Source of the DNA: a virus
Reading direction: 5' to 3' (one strand)
IMG/VR virus record: IMGVR_UViG_3300028558_000791
Location: 310,001-374,000 of that record
DNA: 64,000 bases
Under the pieces are notes generated by a model that had not been told where the DNA came from, did no database searches, and worked only from the letters and a program-made list of their open reading frames with translations. The position numbers and the translations under genes were made by a program. This document shows positions 43,587-53,067 of the stretch, one piece after another (the first letter of the stretch is position 1; each line of letters begins with the position of its first letter).

Positions 43587-43609
43587 TGTGACTTAGATAT
43601 AACCAAAGG

Positions 43610-46600
43610 TTAACCGCCAGTAAATCCAGGAACCTCAAACCATTCGGCTGTGGCCATTACACTTATTATATTGGTTGCATCGCCCCTAAAATTAAATCTG
43701 ATAATGTTATCAGACGCACTAATACTAAAGTCCCAAACGGTTCCATTTGGAACATCATGTATAACAAATTGATCATCAATAATTGCTGTGCCGTTAACAT
43801 TATGAACTAAAATTTGACGACTGAACATTGCAGCTTGTTCATTATTGATGCTATTGGCAATACATGTGACTCTCATAGCATAAGCTTGACCTGGCTCTAG
43901 GAATAACTCTCCACTAAATTCATCTCTAAGTGTTATTGGAGCTTCATTAAATGAAGTTCCTTTTACAAAGTATCTTGCAAATTGAGCATCTCCGGGACTA
44001 CCTAAATAGCCGCCTGCATGAGATAGTTGTCCGGTTCTTATTGCTTTACCACCATGTCCGCCAGGAACGGTTCCATAATCTGCGGTAACACTGTTTTGAT
44101 AGCCGCCGCCAATGGTTCCTTTACCGGCTGAAATGCTGTTATTAATTCCTCCAGCAATTACGCTATAGCCATCACCACCAGAGATGACGTTATTAGTGCC
44201 ACCACCAACTGTATCAAAGTGGTCTTGTGTTCTATTGCTAGAACCTCCAGCAATTGTTCCATATGGTTGAGTAACGGTGTTGTTAGAACCGCCACCAATG
44301 GAAGCGTCGTTTGCACCAGATAAAACTTGGTTAAACTGGCCGCCACTAATGACTGCATATGATGCGCTATTATTGTTGTTAGCGCCACCACTTATTACGG
44401 CTCCAGAGCTGTTGCTGACGTCATTACCAATACCTCCAGCAATCGTGGCATAATCTGCTGTAACAATAGCATGGCCATGACCTCCACTGATAGTGCCTCC
44501 TGTAGTGTCACCAATGGAATGTCCTTCTCCGCCAACAATAACATTCCATTTACGGCCAGGCGTGCCAGTACTATAAATAGTGTTATTGCCACCACCACCA
44601 ATAAATGAGAATGTTGGTGGTCCACCGAGACCACTAGTATCATAAATTAAGTTACTGAATCCACCAAGTATTACGTCATATTCGCCTTGTGATTTGTTAT
44701 TAAGACCACTTAGAATGACCGCATAGTTGTTGCCAGTGCCGGGTGATAGGTATGGGTTAGTTTGTTCAGCAAAATTTAACTGACCTGAAAATGCGGGACT
44801 GACATCTGATTGATTTAGTTTGGTAGATACTAAATTAGAACGACCAATAACATCATCAAATACTATATCTCCCTGAAACCATTTAGCTGAAAATGGGCCA
44901 GCCCAAGATTCGTTGAACTGATTTGAACTATTATCAATGCTTACAATTGAGTTTCCGCCAGGATTAGCTACCCAAGTATAATTATTGTAGGAATCGTAAG
45001 CCATTCCCATAAATGGAGCGCCACTTAATCCAGATGTTGGAATCTTAATGGTAGCTGTTATTGATGGAGAACTAGTTATAGCTGTAGATACTCTAAAGAC
45101 AGTATTGTTACTATCATTAATCCAGATATCACCATCGTTATTACCATCAGAGATGATGTCTCCAGCAAAACCACCAAGACTTAAAAGTCCATTTGCTCCG
45201 CTATTAAGATTTTGGAACTCAAACTCTTGAAGAAGTTGGCTTCCCAAAGAAGTGGTCCATAATCCCCAACCAAAAGAATTGTGATGTACTGGTACAACAC
45301 CGCCGAGTTGATAACCTGGTGTATAACCCGAACCATTACCATAGTTACCAAATATAGTGCTGAGGCCGTCATCAACAGAACAGAACTGGTAGATATAGCC
45401 GGCACTGCCGGTGACTAGATAACCACCTTCGCCACCAATGAAGCACATATCTTCCCAGTCGGCCGTGCCGTTTGGTATGATTTGGAAAAGATCCGGATCA
45501 ATTTCAGTAGGGTAATTTGCAATCATATCAGAGATACTAAATCTCTGAACAACATCAGGTTGCGGATCGCTGACTGGACCTCTAGCCTTACATACTACCC
45601 AAAGGTAGTCTGCATTTCCGGTAGTGGTGATAGCTGTTGTCTGTCCAGTTTCAGTTCCTTTGGAATTACCAACACCAACAACTGCGGCACTGTTCTTATT
45701 GATAACATATACTTTACCACTATTATTAGAGGTTACATATACATTTGTTGAGTCGCCAGTAATTTTCCAACCTTGGAACGATCCTGACAAGCCAACATTA
45801 TTAGATAATACTGGGGAACCAGATGTAACATTTAGTTTTTGAACAGTTGGGGTCGAGGCATTAGTAACCCATAAATCATATGTTGCTGAATCAAACCATA
45901 AACCTACTGGGGTGATAAATAATTGATCTGGGACCAATCTCAAATTATCATATACATTACCTGGTGGTGGTAAAGTTCCAGCATCAATATTCAGATTTAC
46001 TGTATCAAATGCGCCCGATGAAAAAGTTCCGCCGCTTGGAATATTAATTGTTCCAAATGCTCCGATTCCAGTTCCATTATTTTGAAATTGCAATTGATTG
46101 GTAGATGATGGAATAGATGTGTATACAATTTCTAATTGACCACCAAAGAATTTAACCCAAGCTTCTGTACCTAATCCGGTAGAGATAGCATCCATACCGC
46201 CAGCGTAGCCACCAGTACTTAAGGTCCAAATATAAGTGCCATCAAAAGCTGGCATACCAAAACCGTATGGAGAATGACTTACTGAAGCAATTACAGCCTC
46301 ACTACCAAGCGTTGTTGATATTCTATATGCTACTGAACCATTATTAGTTTGCCAAATAGTGGAATCATCACTTATAATACATCGTCCCACACTAGGGTTA
46401 GCTGTAGGTATGAATGCAATAGGCGCAGAAAGATTAGATGGATCAAATCTATGAATGCCTCCACTACTCTCATGGAAATTATTAACCCATAAGCTTCCAA
46501 AAGCAAACGTGCAACCATATGCTACACCAAGACCAGGACTATCTTCGGTATATGAATCAAGCACAGTCATACTTGATGGATCTATTTTGTAAATCTTTCC

Positions 46601-47623
46601 ACCATCATATCCGCCGCTTGTGACAAATAGGAAGCCACCACCAAAACACATATTACCATAATATGATCCAGAAGCATCGGGACCTAGTGTCTGAAGAGGT
46701 GGTACTGAATTAGGGTATGCTAGAAGTGCAGCAGATTTAGAATATTTCTCAACTCTAGAGTTATTAAGTGGCGTACTGGTACTTGGGCCAGTAGAAACAT
46801 AAATATTGTTTCCATCAACAGCAATATCAAGGAAAAATTCTCCAGTACTACCAGTAGAAATTCTACCAACTATATTATTAGTTGCTCTTTCGATAATGAA
46901 AATGTGACCATAAGGGAAACTGGCTGGTCCAACTTGGTTATATCCAAGAGATGTAACAAAAATGTGAGTGTCATCTGATGTTAGTAACCCACTATTATTG
47001 CTTAGTGGTAGCTCAACTATCTTTGTAATTTCAGGGGTAGCAGGGTTTATTCTAAGTACGCCATTGCTTCCGCCATTGGAGACCCACAAATCTGTTCCAT
47101 CAAATATGATTCCAGCAGGCCCCTGAAAAGACTCTTTAGCTTGGAGATATTTGCCCGCATCATTATTGAATTCACCTTGATGACCTTTTCTTACAGGAAT
47201 AGTATTGATACCAATTACTTCTTGTGTAACTGGATTTCCTTGTAAGTCACCAGCAAAATGTACGTTAGCTGGTTGAGTGCCTGGTGTCCAGGCAAGTCCG
47301 TCCCAGACATATACATCACCAGGAGCTGGAGGGACGGTAGAAATAGGGCGGCCGTGAATACCAATGACCTGGGGATGTTCTAATGTTCCGCCCAAATCAT
47401 TTTCAAGTTCAATTACTCTTAAATTGCCAACAATATTTTCAAGTGCATCAAAGCGAGCACGAACGGTGGCATAAAGACCACTTGGTTTTACTCCTAGTTC
47501 CTCTTCAATGGCGATTATCGCCACTCTTAATTGCTCAACAGATCCGCCAGTTACTGGCTGTCCGTCAAGAATTGGCTTGAGGGTGAAAACGGTGTCTATG
47601 GCTGCTGGGTATTTTGTTACCAT
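43610..47623 (-). CDS. Large tail fibre with beta-propeller-like and YadA-head-like repeats
   Basis: This 1337-residue protein starts with a helical stalk-like region ('SVEQLRVAIIAIEEELG'), then 'VWDGLAWTPG', a motif common in phage fibre N-termini. Residues about 155-900 hold repeats of the YncE/NHL beta-propeller pattern, for example 'FDGTDLWVSNGGSNGVLRI' and 'SDDTHIFVTS'. From about 975 to 1200 a dozen turns of 'GGxxN' type follow, such as 'ATIAGGIGNDVSNSSGAVIS' and 'YGTIAGGSSNRT', matching the left-handed parallel roll of the YadA adhesin head. 'GGYLGSPGDAQ' precedes the C-terminal domain, as in other phage fibres. It should form trimers and bind the host. It is expressed from the divergent control region. 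Confidence 0.82.
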   Translation of the reverse strand: MVTKYPAAIDTVFTLKPILDGQPVTGGSVEQLRVAIIAIEEELGVKPSGLYATVRARFDALENIVGNLRVIELENDLGGTLEHPQVIGIHGRPISTVPPAPGDVYVWDGLAWTPGTQPANVHFAGDLQGNPVTQEVIGINTIPVRKGHQGEFNNDAGKYLQAKESFQGPAGIIFDGTDLWVSNGGSNGVLRINPATPEITKIVELPLSNNSGLLTSDDTHIFVTSLGYNQVGPASFPYGHIFIIERATNNIVGRISTGSTGEFFLDIAVDGNNIYVSTGPSTSTPLNNSRVEKYSKSAALLAYPNSVPPLQTLGPDASGSYYGNMCFGGGFLFVTSGGYDGGKIYKIDPSSMTVLDSYTEDSPGLGVAYGCTFAFGSLWVNNFHESSGGIHRFDPSNLSAPIAFIPTANPSVGRCIISDDSTIWQTNNGSVAYRISTTLGSEAVIASVSHSPYGFGMPAFDGTYIWTLSTGGYAGGMDAISTGLGTEAWVKFFGGQLEIVYTSIPSSTNQLQFQNNGTGIGAFGTINIPSGGTFSSGAFDTVNLNIDAGTLPPPGNVYDNLRLVPDQLFITPVGLWFDSATYDLWVTNASTPTVQKLNVTSGSPVLSNNVGLSGSFQGWKITGDSTNVYVTSNNSGKVYVINKNSAAVVGVGNSKGTETGQTTAITTTGNADYLWVVCKARGPVSDPQPDVVQRFSISDMIANYPTEIDPDLFQIIPNGTADWEDMCFIGGEGGYLVTGSAGYIYQFCSVDDGLSTIFGNYGNGSGYTPGYQLGGVVPVHHNSFGWGLWTTSLGSQLLQEFEFQNLNSGANGLLSLGGFAGDIISDGNNDGDIWINDSNNTVFRVSTAITSSPSITATIKIPTSGLSGAPFMGMAYDSYNNYTWVANPGGNSIVSIDNSSNQFNESWAGPFSAKWFQGDIVFDDVIGRSNLVSTKLNQSDVSPAFSGQLNFAEQTNPYLSPGTGNNYAVILSGLNNKSQGEYDVILGGFSNLIYDTSGLGGPPTFSFIGGGGNNTIYSTGTPGRKWNVIVGGEGHSIGDTTGGTISGGHGHAIVTADYATIAGGIGNDVSNSSGAVISGGANNNNSASYAVISGGQFNQVLSGANDASIGGGSNNTVTQPYGTIAGGSSNRTQDHFDTVGGGTNNVISGGDGYSVIAGGINNSISAGKGTIGGGYQNSVTADYGTVPGGHGGKAIRTGQLSHAGGYLGSPGDAQFARYFVKGTSFNEAPITLRDEFSGELFLEPGQAYAMRVTCIANSINNEQAAMFSRQILVHNVNGTAIIDDQFVIHDVPNGTVWDFSISASDNIIRFNFRGDATNIISVMATAEWFEVPGFTGG
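43990..44700 (-). repeat. YadA-head-like coding repeat of the fibre
   Basis: About twelve repeats of roughly 14-17 codons encode 'GG-x-x-N' turns with alternating hydrophobic residues. The pattern is seen in the translation; the DNA copies are related but not identical. Confidence 0.7.
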
Positions 47624-47640
47624 CTTGTAAGTCCTGCTAT

Positions 47641-47728
47641 AATATCAAAATTTTAGCATAAGCAGAGAATCTGACTATCTATATCTGAAGAACTCTTAAA
47701 GTCAAGAATATACTAAAATTTTGATATT
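47641..47728. promoter_or_regulatory. Divergent control region with perfect 16-bp inverted repeat
   Basis: The left arm AATATCAAAATTTTAG (47641-47656) is the exact reverse complement of the right arm CTAAAATTTTGATATT (47713-47728). Read outward in each direction both arms follow TATGC or TATAC, giving a shared 20-base element TAT(A/G)CTAAAATTTTGATATT upstream of each fibre gene. TATACT at 47709-47714 is a good -10. The region is the only gap of more than 100 bases and lies between divergent fibre genes, so it probably holds matching promoters or a regulator site. Confidence 0.6.
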
Positions 47729-47757
47729 CTTGTGAGCTTTTAGTTCAATGAGGATAC

Positions 47758-49425
47758 ATGAGCGGAATTTTAACTCCAGGATACCTAAGGTGGGATGGCA
47801 CCAAATATGTTCTAGACCACGATGTAGAAATCGTTGGTCCATCAGGCTCACAGGGTCCGGCAGGTATTGCCGGACCAGTGGGTCCAGCCGGTCCTAATGG
47901 TACTGCTTCAGGCGATCTGTTAGGAACTTTCCCAGGTCCCATATCAGTGGTTGGCCTAACCGGCATCTCTGGCACTGTCAGTTATGGCTCGGCCGTAACC
48001 AATCCAACGATTACTCAAGTAGCTACGGCAGGTACAACCGGCCAATCAATGACCTGGAAAGCACAGAATGCTACCCTATTCGGTGGTAATGCCGTAATTC
48101 AAAGTGGAACTGGTACTACTGCTGGTCTTATTCAATTTTTAGTAGGTAATACCGCTGCAGCATATTTTGATTCCAATCAGGCTTTTAGATTTGGACCAAA
48201 TGCTACCTCCACCGTAACAGGGCCAAATGGAGTTTCTCCATTAGCTGGTACTGATTATATCTTTGGAAACAATGCTGCCGGAAGTATATTGTCTGAAATA
48301 TTTACAGAATCATCTTCACAAAGAGCTGGTTACTTTGCATACAATGCAGCGGCTGGTGGAACTGGTGTCAGCGGAATCAGTATACAGTCTCCTGGAACAA
48401 CTTATACTGTTGGAGCATACCAGGGTCAGGGAGTTATCGAGCAATCAGGTCTCGCAACTTCTGCAATGATTTTTAGCAAAGTCTTGGGCGACGGTTCATC
48501 TCGTGGTGTGACTGGTCGCGTTTTCCAATCTGGAGCTTGGAGCATTGGAGATTTAAGCAGTTCATCTTCTTTTAACCAAGCCGGTTTAACTGGTCCAGTA
48601 ATGAATTTCGCTCCTGTCGGTGGAACTTTGACCACTACATCTGGCCAAGCCCTAATATTCGCACAAAGTTTCGGACCAAGCAGCCAGGGCCTTCTTAACC
48701 TTCAAGGAAATATTGGAGTTAACTTACTATCTGGAACTACATTAGTAGCAAATACTTTAGCTTCTAAGTTTATTACTAATGTTGGTAGAAGAATTAAAGT
48801 TAGAACTACTACAACTACTCCTGATACTATGACGGGAGCTGATGAGGTTCTTTCTATTGGTGCAATCGCAACTCCTTTTACTGTTAATTTACCAGCCACT
48901 CCAACATCTGGTGATACCTATATTATTAAGGATGCTCTGGGAAATGCGGGTAACTTTAATATTACTGTGTCTGGTAACGGTAGCAACATTGACGGATTCT
49001 CAACTATACTTATTAGCACCAACTATACAGAAGCATCTTTTGTATACAACGGTACGACATGGATTTCATCGCTAACCAACAATATCTCACCAAATACCGG
49101 ATACTCTTCTGTTATAAACGTAGCAAGCGGCGGTAGCGCTAGTATAGTAGGTCTTGATCAGCTTTTCGTTTGTGACCCAACTAGTAATACTTGTACTATT
49201 ACAGCTCCAGCAACCCCAACTGTTAACTTAAGATTTACTGTAAAGGATGCTACATTTACTGCTAATACACATAACATTGTTGTTCAGGGTAATGGTAGGA
49301 CACTAGAAGACCCGGCCACACTTGGTACATATACTTCCCCAATTAATATCAACGTAGCTGGCCGTTCAGCTACTTGGGCTTATGACCCAACCAGAAATAG
49401 ATACACCCTAGTTTCAAGGATATAA
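47758..49425 (+). CDS. Collagen-like tail fibre
   Basis: A 555-residue protein. Residues about 27-48 hold a short run of Gly-X-Y triplets ('GPSGSQGPAGIAGPVGPAGP'), which forms a collagen-type trimer. 'FPGPISVVGLTGISGTVSYG' follows. The rest is Ser/Thr/Gly/Asn-rich beta sheet, with two related C-terminal segments ('FTVNLPATPTSGDTYIIKD' and 'CTITAPATPTVNLRFTVKD'). Phage fibres often use collagen-like stalks with such beta heads. GAGGA precedes the ATG. It is transcribed divergently from the fibre at 43610. No enzyme motif is visible. Confidence 0.76.
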   Translation: MSGILTPGYLRWDGTKYVLDHDVEIVGPSGSQGPAGIAGPVGPAGPNGTASGDLLGTFPGPISVVGLTGISGTVSYGSAVTNPTITQVATAGTTGQSMTWKAQNATLFGGNAVIQSGTGTTAGLIQFLVGNTAAAYFDSNQAFRFGPNATSTVTGPNGVSPLAGTDYIFGNNAAGSILSEIFTESSSQRAGYFAYNAAAGGTGVSGISIQSPGTTYTVGAYQGQGVIEQSGLATSAMIFSKVLGDGSSRGVTGRVFQSGAWSIGDLSSSSSFNQAGLTGPVMNFAPVGGTLTTTSGQALIFAQSFGPSSQGLLNLQGNIGVNLLSGTTLVANTLASKFITNVGRRIKVRTTTTTPDTMTGADEVLSIGAIATPFTVNLPATPTSGDTYIIKDALGNAGNFNITVSGNGSNIDGFSTILISTNYTEASFVYNGTTWISSLTNNISPNTGYSSVINVASGGSASIVGLDQLFVCDPTSNTCTITAPATPTVNLRFTVKDATFTANTHNIVVQGNGRTLEDPATLGTYTSPININVAGRSATWAYDPTRNRYTLVSRI

Positions 49426-49427
49426 GA

Positions 49428-49787
49428 ATGAACTCTGTAGATAAATTATTCAAATTGGCCGATCGTTTGGCTCGTAAAATCTCATTGGGACAAAAGGTTG
49501 CTGGTGACTTTCAAGATGTATTGCAAGCAGCCGGTTTATGGGATAAAGCAGCAGAAGTATCTCCAATGTTAGCTACTGCTGGAGTAGATGATGGTCCTGT
49601 TGCCATAACTATTCATTTTGATAAGGCTTTGAATATTAAGTTTCTTGTTAGTGCCACTCCACCAGCAGCCGCCACTAAATTAGCAGCTATGCTTACCGCT
49701 AAATATGCTGCTGCAATGAAGGCAGCCGTAGTTGCTGCTAAGCTCACGGTTATGGAAACTATGGATGTTAAGTGGTTAACCTTCTAA
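49428..49787 (+). CDS. Hypothetical Ala-rich protein
   Basis: A 119-residue protein opening with a helix 'MNSVDKLFKLADRLARKI', then a strand pair, then an Ala/Lys-rich helix ('AAKLTVMETMDVK'). AAGGA precedes the ATG, two bases after the fibre stop. It may be a small assembly partner of the fibre or of the oxidoreductase, but this is inferred from position. Confidence 0.58.
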   Translation: MNSVDKLFKLADRLARKISLGQKVAGDFQDVLQAAGLWDKAAEVSPMLATAGVDDGPVAITIHFDKALNIKFLVSATPPAAATKLAAMLTAKYAAAMKAAVVAAKLTVMETMDVKWLTF

Positions 49788-49818
49788 AGAAATTCTAACC
49801 CCGATATAATATGAGGGC

Positions 49819-51027
49819 ATGAAAGATTTTGATGTCGGTATTATTGGGGCTGGTGTAGCGGGCGCTTTTGCAACTTTGAAGTTAGCAAAAGACCATAAAA
49901 ACGTTAAAGCTATTCTTTTTGATTTGGGTAGACCTCCTATGAAGCGCAGAAGACAACTGGAAGGTTGGCTTGGCTGCTTGCCAAATAGTGATGGAAAACT
50001 ATATCAATCTGATGTGTCCAAAGTTGCAGAACTTACTGGACTTCGCAGAGCCAAATCGGCTCACACTTGGTTTCGACATGTATTAGAACAAGTCGATGAA
50101 TTCAAAGTAATCAAAGACCGCGCTCCTACAACGTCTTTGGAAAAGAAAATCAAGAAGCTAGGATATGATATTGCTCTCAACGATCATATTCAGATCTATC
50201 CAAAAGAGATTCATGCCCTATCTAAACACATGGCTGAACTTATTGAGGTAGGCAAGAATATTACTTTCAATTTTGATAGTGAAGTTGTTAGAATAGTTAA
50301 GCAGAAGAATGTCTTCGTTATCACTACTGAAGAACATGAATATCGCTGCAAGAAAATTATCATTGCTGTTGGTAGAAGTGGCTGGCGTTGGGCTAGAGCA
50401 CTATATGGTAGCTTTGGAATTGTAGATAATAATGACATTGCTCGTTTTGGTATTCGTGTAGAAACTAACTCTAGCGTTATGAAGGATTTCAATAGATCCA
50501 ATTGTACTCTTACTAAGTCCGACCTAGAGATAGGACCATTATCTTGGTATGGTACTGTTATTCCAGAAGACCATATAGATTTAGCTATTTCAGCTTTCCG
50601 TTCCAATGAGAATAGATGGAAGACGGATAAAGTTTCGTTTAATCTAATAGGTAATAGACCATTTCCTGATACTGGATTTGAACAGACAGATAGAATTGGA
50701 AAACTAACTTTCGTTCTTGCCAATGACAGAATTATTAAAGAAAGAGTCTCTACTATTTTAACTGGTAAGAGTCGAATATCTATTATCCCAGAGTATGAAT
50801 GGTTAAAGCCAGTCATTACTGAGCTATCTGCTATTATACCAGAGATTACTACCAAAGCTTACTTCCATGTTCCTACTATCGTACCATCTGCTCCCAAGAT
50901 AAACATTGGAGATAATTTGGAAACTGAAGTAGATGGAATGTTTGTGGCTGGCGAAAGCGCTGGTATCCATGGTATATTATCAGCAGGCATCATGGGCATC
51001 ATTGCGGCAGATGCCGTATGCAAATGA
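49819..51027 (+). CDS. FAD-dependent oxidoreductase-like protein
   Basis: This 402-residue protein opens 'DVGIIGAGVAGAFATLKLA', a GxGxxG dinucleotide site, and 'AILFDLGRP' places an acidic strand-2 residue as usual for FAD. The middle 'CKKIIIAVGRSGW' matches the second Rossmann part of the HI0933/BaiN and NAD(P)/FAD dehydrogenase type, and 'GMFVAGESAGIHGILSAGIM' matches the C-terminal FAD-binding GD-like motif. It should perform a flavin redox reaction; the substrate is unknown. The ATG has a close GAGGG. It sits between a fibre gene and an exonuclease gene, an unusual setting for such an enzyme in a phage. Confidence 0.8.
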   Translation: MKDFDVGIIGAGVAGAFATLKLAKDHKNVKAILFDLGRPPMKRRRQLEGWLGCLPNSDGKLYQSDVSKVAELTGLRRAKSAHTWFRHVLEQVDEFKVIKDRAPTTSLEKKIKKLGYDIALNDHIQIYPKEIHALSKHMAELIEVGKNITFNFDSEVVRIVKQKNVFVITTEEHEYRCKKIIIAVGRSGWRWARALYGSFGIVDNNDIARFGIRVETNSSVMKDFNRSNCTLTKSDLEIGPLSWYGTVIPEDHIDLAISAFRSNENRWKTDKVSFNLIGNRPFPDTGFEQTDRIGKLTFVLANDRIIKERVSTILTGKSRISIIPEYEWLKPVITELSAIIPEITTKAYFHVPTIVPSAPKINIGDNLETEVDGMFVAGESAGIHGILSAGIMGIIAADAVCK

Positions 51028-51034
51028 GATAAAC

Positions 51035-51406
51035 ATGCCAACTAAAACACAGACTAAAACTAATACAGATGCAACACCCAATCTACCTCAAGTAGGTGAA
51101 GAGGGGAAAGACGGTAATACCAAATACAGTCTTAGTAAATTCGAATATGATTTGTATCATGAAGAAGATGACAAAGCCGAAAAGGTAATTAGAGTAAAAC
51201 GAATTGCTATGCCCAATAAAGGCGAGAAGTGGAAAATCTTTGAAGATAATAAAGTGATGTTTATTGTCGAAGGCTCTAAGCTAAATAACAAAGAAAAAGA
51301 TTTCTTGCGCACAATTGACGGCGTAAATTTCCTGATTACTCAATACAAGGCCGGCATCAAGTCCTTCAATGCTCTGAAAAACGAGATCAAGAAAAAACTA
51401 AAATAA
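51035..51406 (+). CDS. Hypothetical basic protein
   Basis: A 123-residue protein starting at the ATG at 51035, seven bases after the oxidoreductase stop; an in-frame ATG at 50933 would overlap it by about 95 bases. The first 30 residues are polar and likely disordered, the rest is mixed helix and strand with a Lys-rich end ('ALKNEIKKKLK'). Tandem stops (TAA TAG) close it. No family recognised. Confidence 0.6.
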   Translation: MPTKTQTKTNTDATPNLPQVGEEGKDGNTKYSLSKFEYDLYHEEDDKAEKVIRVKRIAMPNKGEKWKIFEDNKVMFIVEGSKLNNKEKDFLRTIDGVNFLITQYKAGIKSFNALKNEIKKKLK

Positions 51407-51412
51407 TAGGGG

Positions 51413-51440
51413 TTGACTCTCGGCCCTCGATTCTTACATT
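51413..51440 (+). promoter_or_regulatory. Sigma-70-type promoter
   Basis: TTGACT at 51413-51418 and TACATT at 51435-51440 have a 16-base spacer, the same spacing as the promoter at 16760. They lie just behind a gene with tandem stops and upstream of the exonuclease gene at 51473. Confidence 0.5.
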
Positions 51441-51472
51441 AGTCGGAGCATCCAGCACTAGAGGTGTATTGT

Positions 51473-52093
51473 ATGAATTATGTATTTTATGTTGCCGATA
51501 TTGAAACGACTGGACTAGACGCTCGCAAACATGATGTGATTGAGTTGTCTCTCCATCGCTTGGGCGATTCCAGCGAGAATGCCCAGAAAACCTGGTGTCT
51601 AAAACCACTAACACCAGAAACCACCGAAGCAGCCGCGCTGAAAATTAACGGCCACAAACTAGAGGACATAACCCATAAGACCAAAGAAGGTCGTGAGCGT
51701 TATCTGGATCCAATTCCTACACTAGTTGAGATTGAAGATTGGTTAGCTGAAGATGGCGTGCCTGCTGAGAAGCGCTTTCTCATTGGTCAGAACATTGCCT
51801 TCGATAAAGAACGATTGGTTCAATTGTGGAATAAGTGCGATTCAGATGGATCATTTCCGTTTGGACGCAGACTGATTGATACCATGATTGTTGAGTTGTT
51901 CTTTGACTTCTGTAAGGGCCAGTTCGCAGAAGGATATAGTCTAAAGAATTTAGGCAAGAAGTATGGTATTAAGAACGATAAGGCTCACACCGCTGCGGCT
52001 GACGTAAAGGCTACTAAAGAAATCTTTGAGAAGCAGGTTGAGTTGATGCAGAAACTTATCAAGTTAGGTGTAGAAGCTAAGCTGTTTGAATGA
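51473..52093 (+). CDS. DnaQ-like DEDDh 3'-5' exonuclease
   Basis: A 206-residue protein. 'VADIETTGLDARKHDVIEL' supplies the first Asp and Glu (Asp9, Glu11), 'IGQNIAFDKERLVQLW' the second Asp and 'KAHTAAADVKAT' the His and last Asp of the DEDDh set. Such enzymes degrade single-stranded DNA or RNA from the 3' end, as the DNA polymerase III proofreading subunit or RNase T does. It might support replication fidelity or nucleotide recycling. I chose the ATG at 51473, with AGAGG upstream, over the GTG at 51464. It overlaps the next gene by four bases. Confidence 0.82.
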   Translation: MNYVFYVADIETTGLDARKHDVIELSLHRLGDSSENAQKTWCLKPLTPETTEAAALKINGHKLEDITHKTKEGRERYLDPIPTLVEIEDWLAEDGVPAEKRFLIGQNIAFDKERLVQLWNKCDSDGSFPFGRRLIDTMIVELFFDFCKGQFAEGYSLKNLGKKYGIKNDKAHTAAADVKATKEIFEKQVELMQKLIKLGVEAKLFE

Positions 52094-53067
52094 AGATATT
52101 GTACGCGGCCTCTAACAATCAGAATGCCAAGATTCAGCTCTCACGTTTCCTAAGGGCTATGGAAGGATCTGCGCATCAGATTAAGATTGCAGCGTATAAA
52201 AAATCGTCTCTTAAGAATGTTAATATCGATTGGACTCTAGACGCACTATTAAACATCTATCGACCAGACTTACTGTCCCTGTACGGTGACAACTTAAACA
52301 TCTATCTGGAGCAAGTCAAGAGCTATGCGCCTGATTTAATTATTAGTGACTTAGAGTATTTCACCAGCAGTGTAGCTATCGATTTGAACATCACCCTGTG
52401 GCAGTGTAGTTCCTCACTAATCAACTACGCCCTTGTTAGGAATGAGAAGTATAATCTTGGTCTCTTCAAATATCATGCGCATGCATTGAATAGAGATACT
52501 ATACATTCTCAGAGAATGATAAACGTTCTAGATAACTCCAATCGTAATTTTGTATACTCCCATTTCGGTGACATGGATGAACCCCCAACGCTGTTAGATG
52601 GATTTCAATGGGTGCGTCCCTATCATCAAATCGCCAGGAATTCTATCCCTTGCCAACATCACATAACTGCGGCCTTTTCTGTACTTGATAAGCACGTGAT
52701 AGATTTTTTGAAGAAGTATCCCGATAGTGTAGCTTTCATGGATGATCCGCAAGAACGCTATCAAAACGTGCAGGTCAAGGATATAAGGATCGTAGACGAG
52801 TATTACTGTAATCTCAAAAATTCTGCATTCTACATTTGCCAGGGCCAAACTAGTTTCTTGGCAGATGCTTTTTACAATGGTAAGTACGCTCTAATCTTTC
52901 CAGATTATGAGGATGCTGAGTCTATTACTAATAGTCAGCTTGCTCAGAAAATAGGCATTGGACGTATTATGATTTTCACAGAGGGACTAGATGGTTTCTC
53001 CATGAAAGTTGAGCCTGCGTGCTCAGACTCAATTAAGTATCTGCACGAACATATAGAGGAACTATGA
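52090..53067 (+). CDS. GT-B-like glycosyltransferase, MurG/UGT type
   Basis: A 325-residue protein opening 'MKILYAASNNQNAKIQLSRF' with a loop as in GT-B N-domains. 'YAPDLIISDLEYF' is a typical strand-loop in MurG-like and UGT-like enzymes. Near the C-terminus 'FYICQGQTSFLADAFYNGKY' and 'IFPDYEDAESITNSQLAQKI' match the donor-binding region of GT28-type proteins, where a Gln/Asp contacts the sugar nucleotide. The match is by pattern. ATGA joins it to the exonuclease and to the HAD gene. It would add a sugar from UDP or dTDP to an unknown acceptor. Confidence 0.58.
   Translation: MKILYAASNNQNAKIQLSRFLRAMEGSAHQIKIAAYKKSSLKNVNIDWTLDALLNIYRPDLLSLYGDNLNIYLEQVKSYAPDLIISDLEYFTSSVAIDLNITLWQCSSSLINYALVRNEKYNLGLFKYHAHALNRDTIHSQRMINVLDNSNRNFVYSHFGDMDEPPTLLDGFQWVRPYHQIARNSIPCQHHITAAFSVLDKHVIDFLKKYPDSVAFMDDPQERYQNVQVKDIRIVDEYYCNLKNSAFYICQGQTSFLADAFYNGKYALIFPDYEDAESITNSQLAQKIGIGRIMIFTEGLDGFSMKVEPACSDSIKYLHEHIEEL

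Noticed and set aside
49805-49810. A perfect TATAAT just before the oxidoreductase ATG
   Set aside because: A start from it would leave almost no leader and the upstream -35 is poor, so a promoter is not supported.
50211-50855. A 214-residue reading frame antisense to the oxidoreductase
   Set aside because: It is fully covered by a gene with clear FAD motifs and has no ribosome site or recognised motif.
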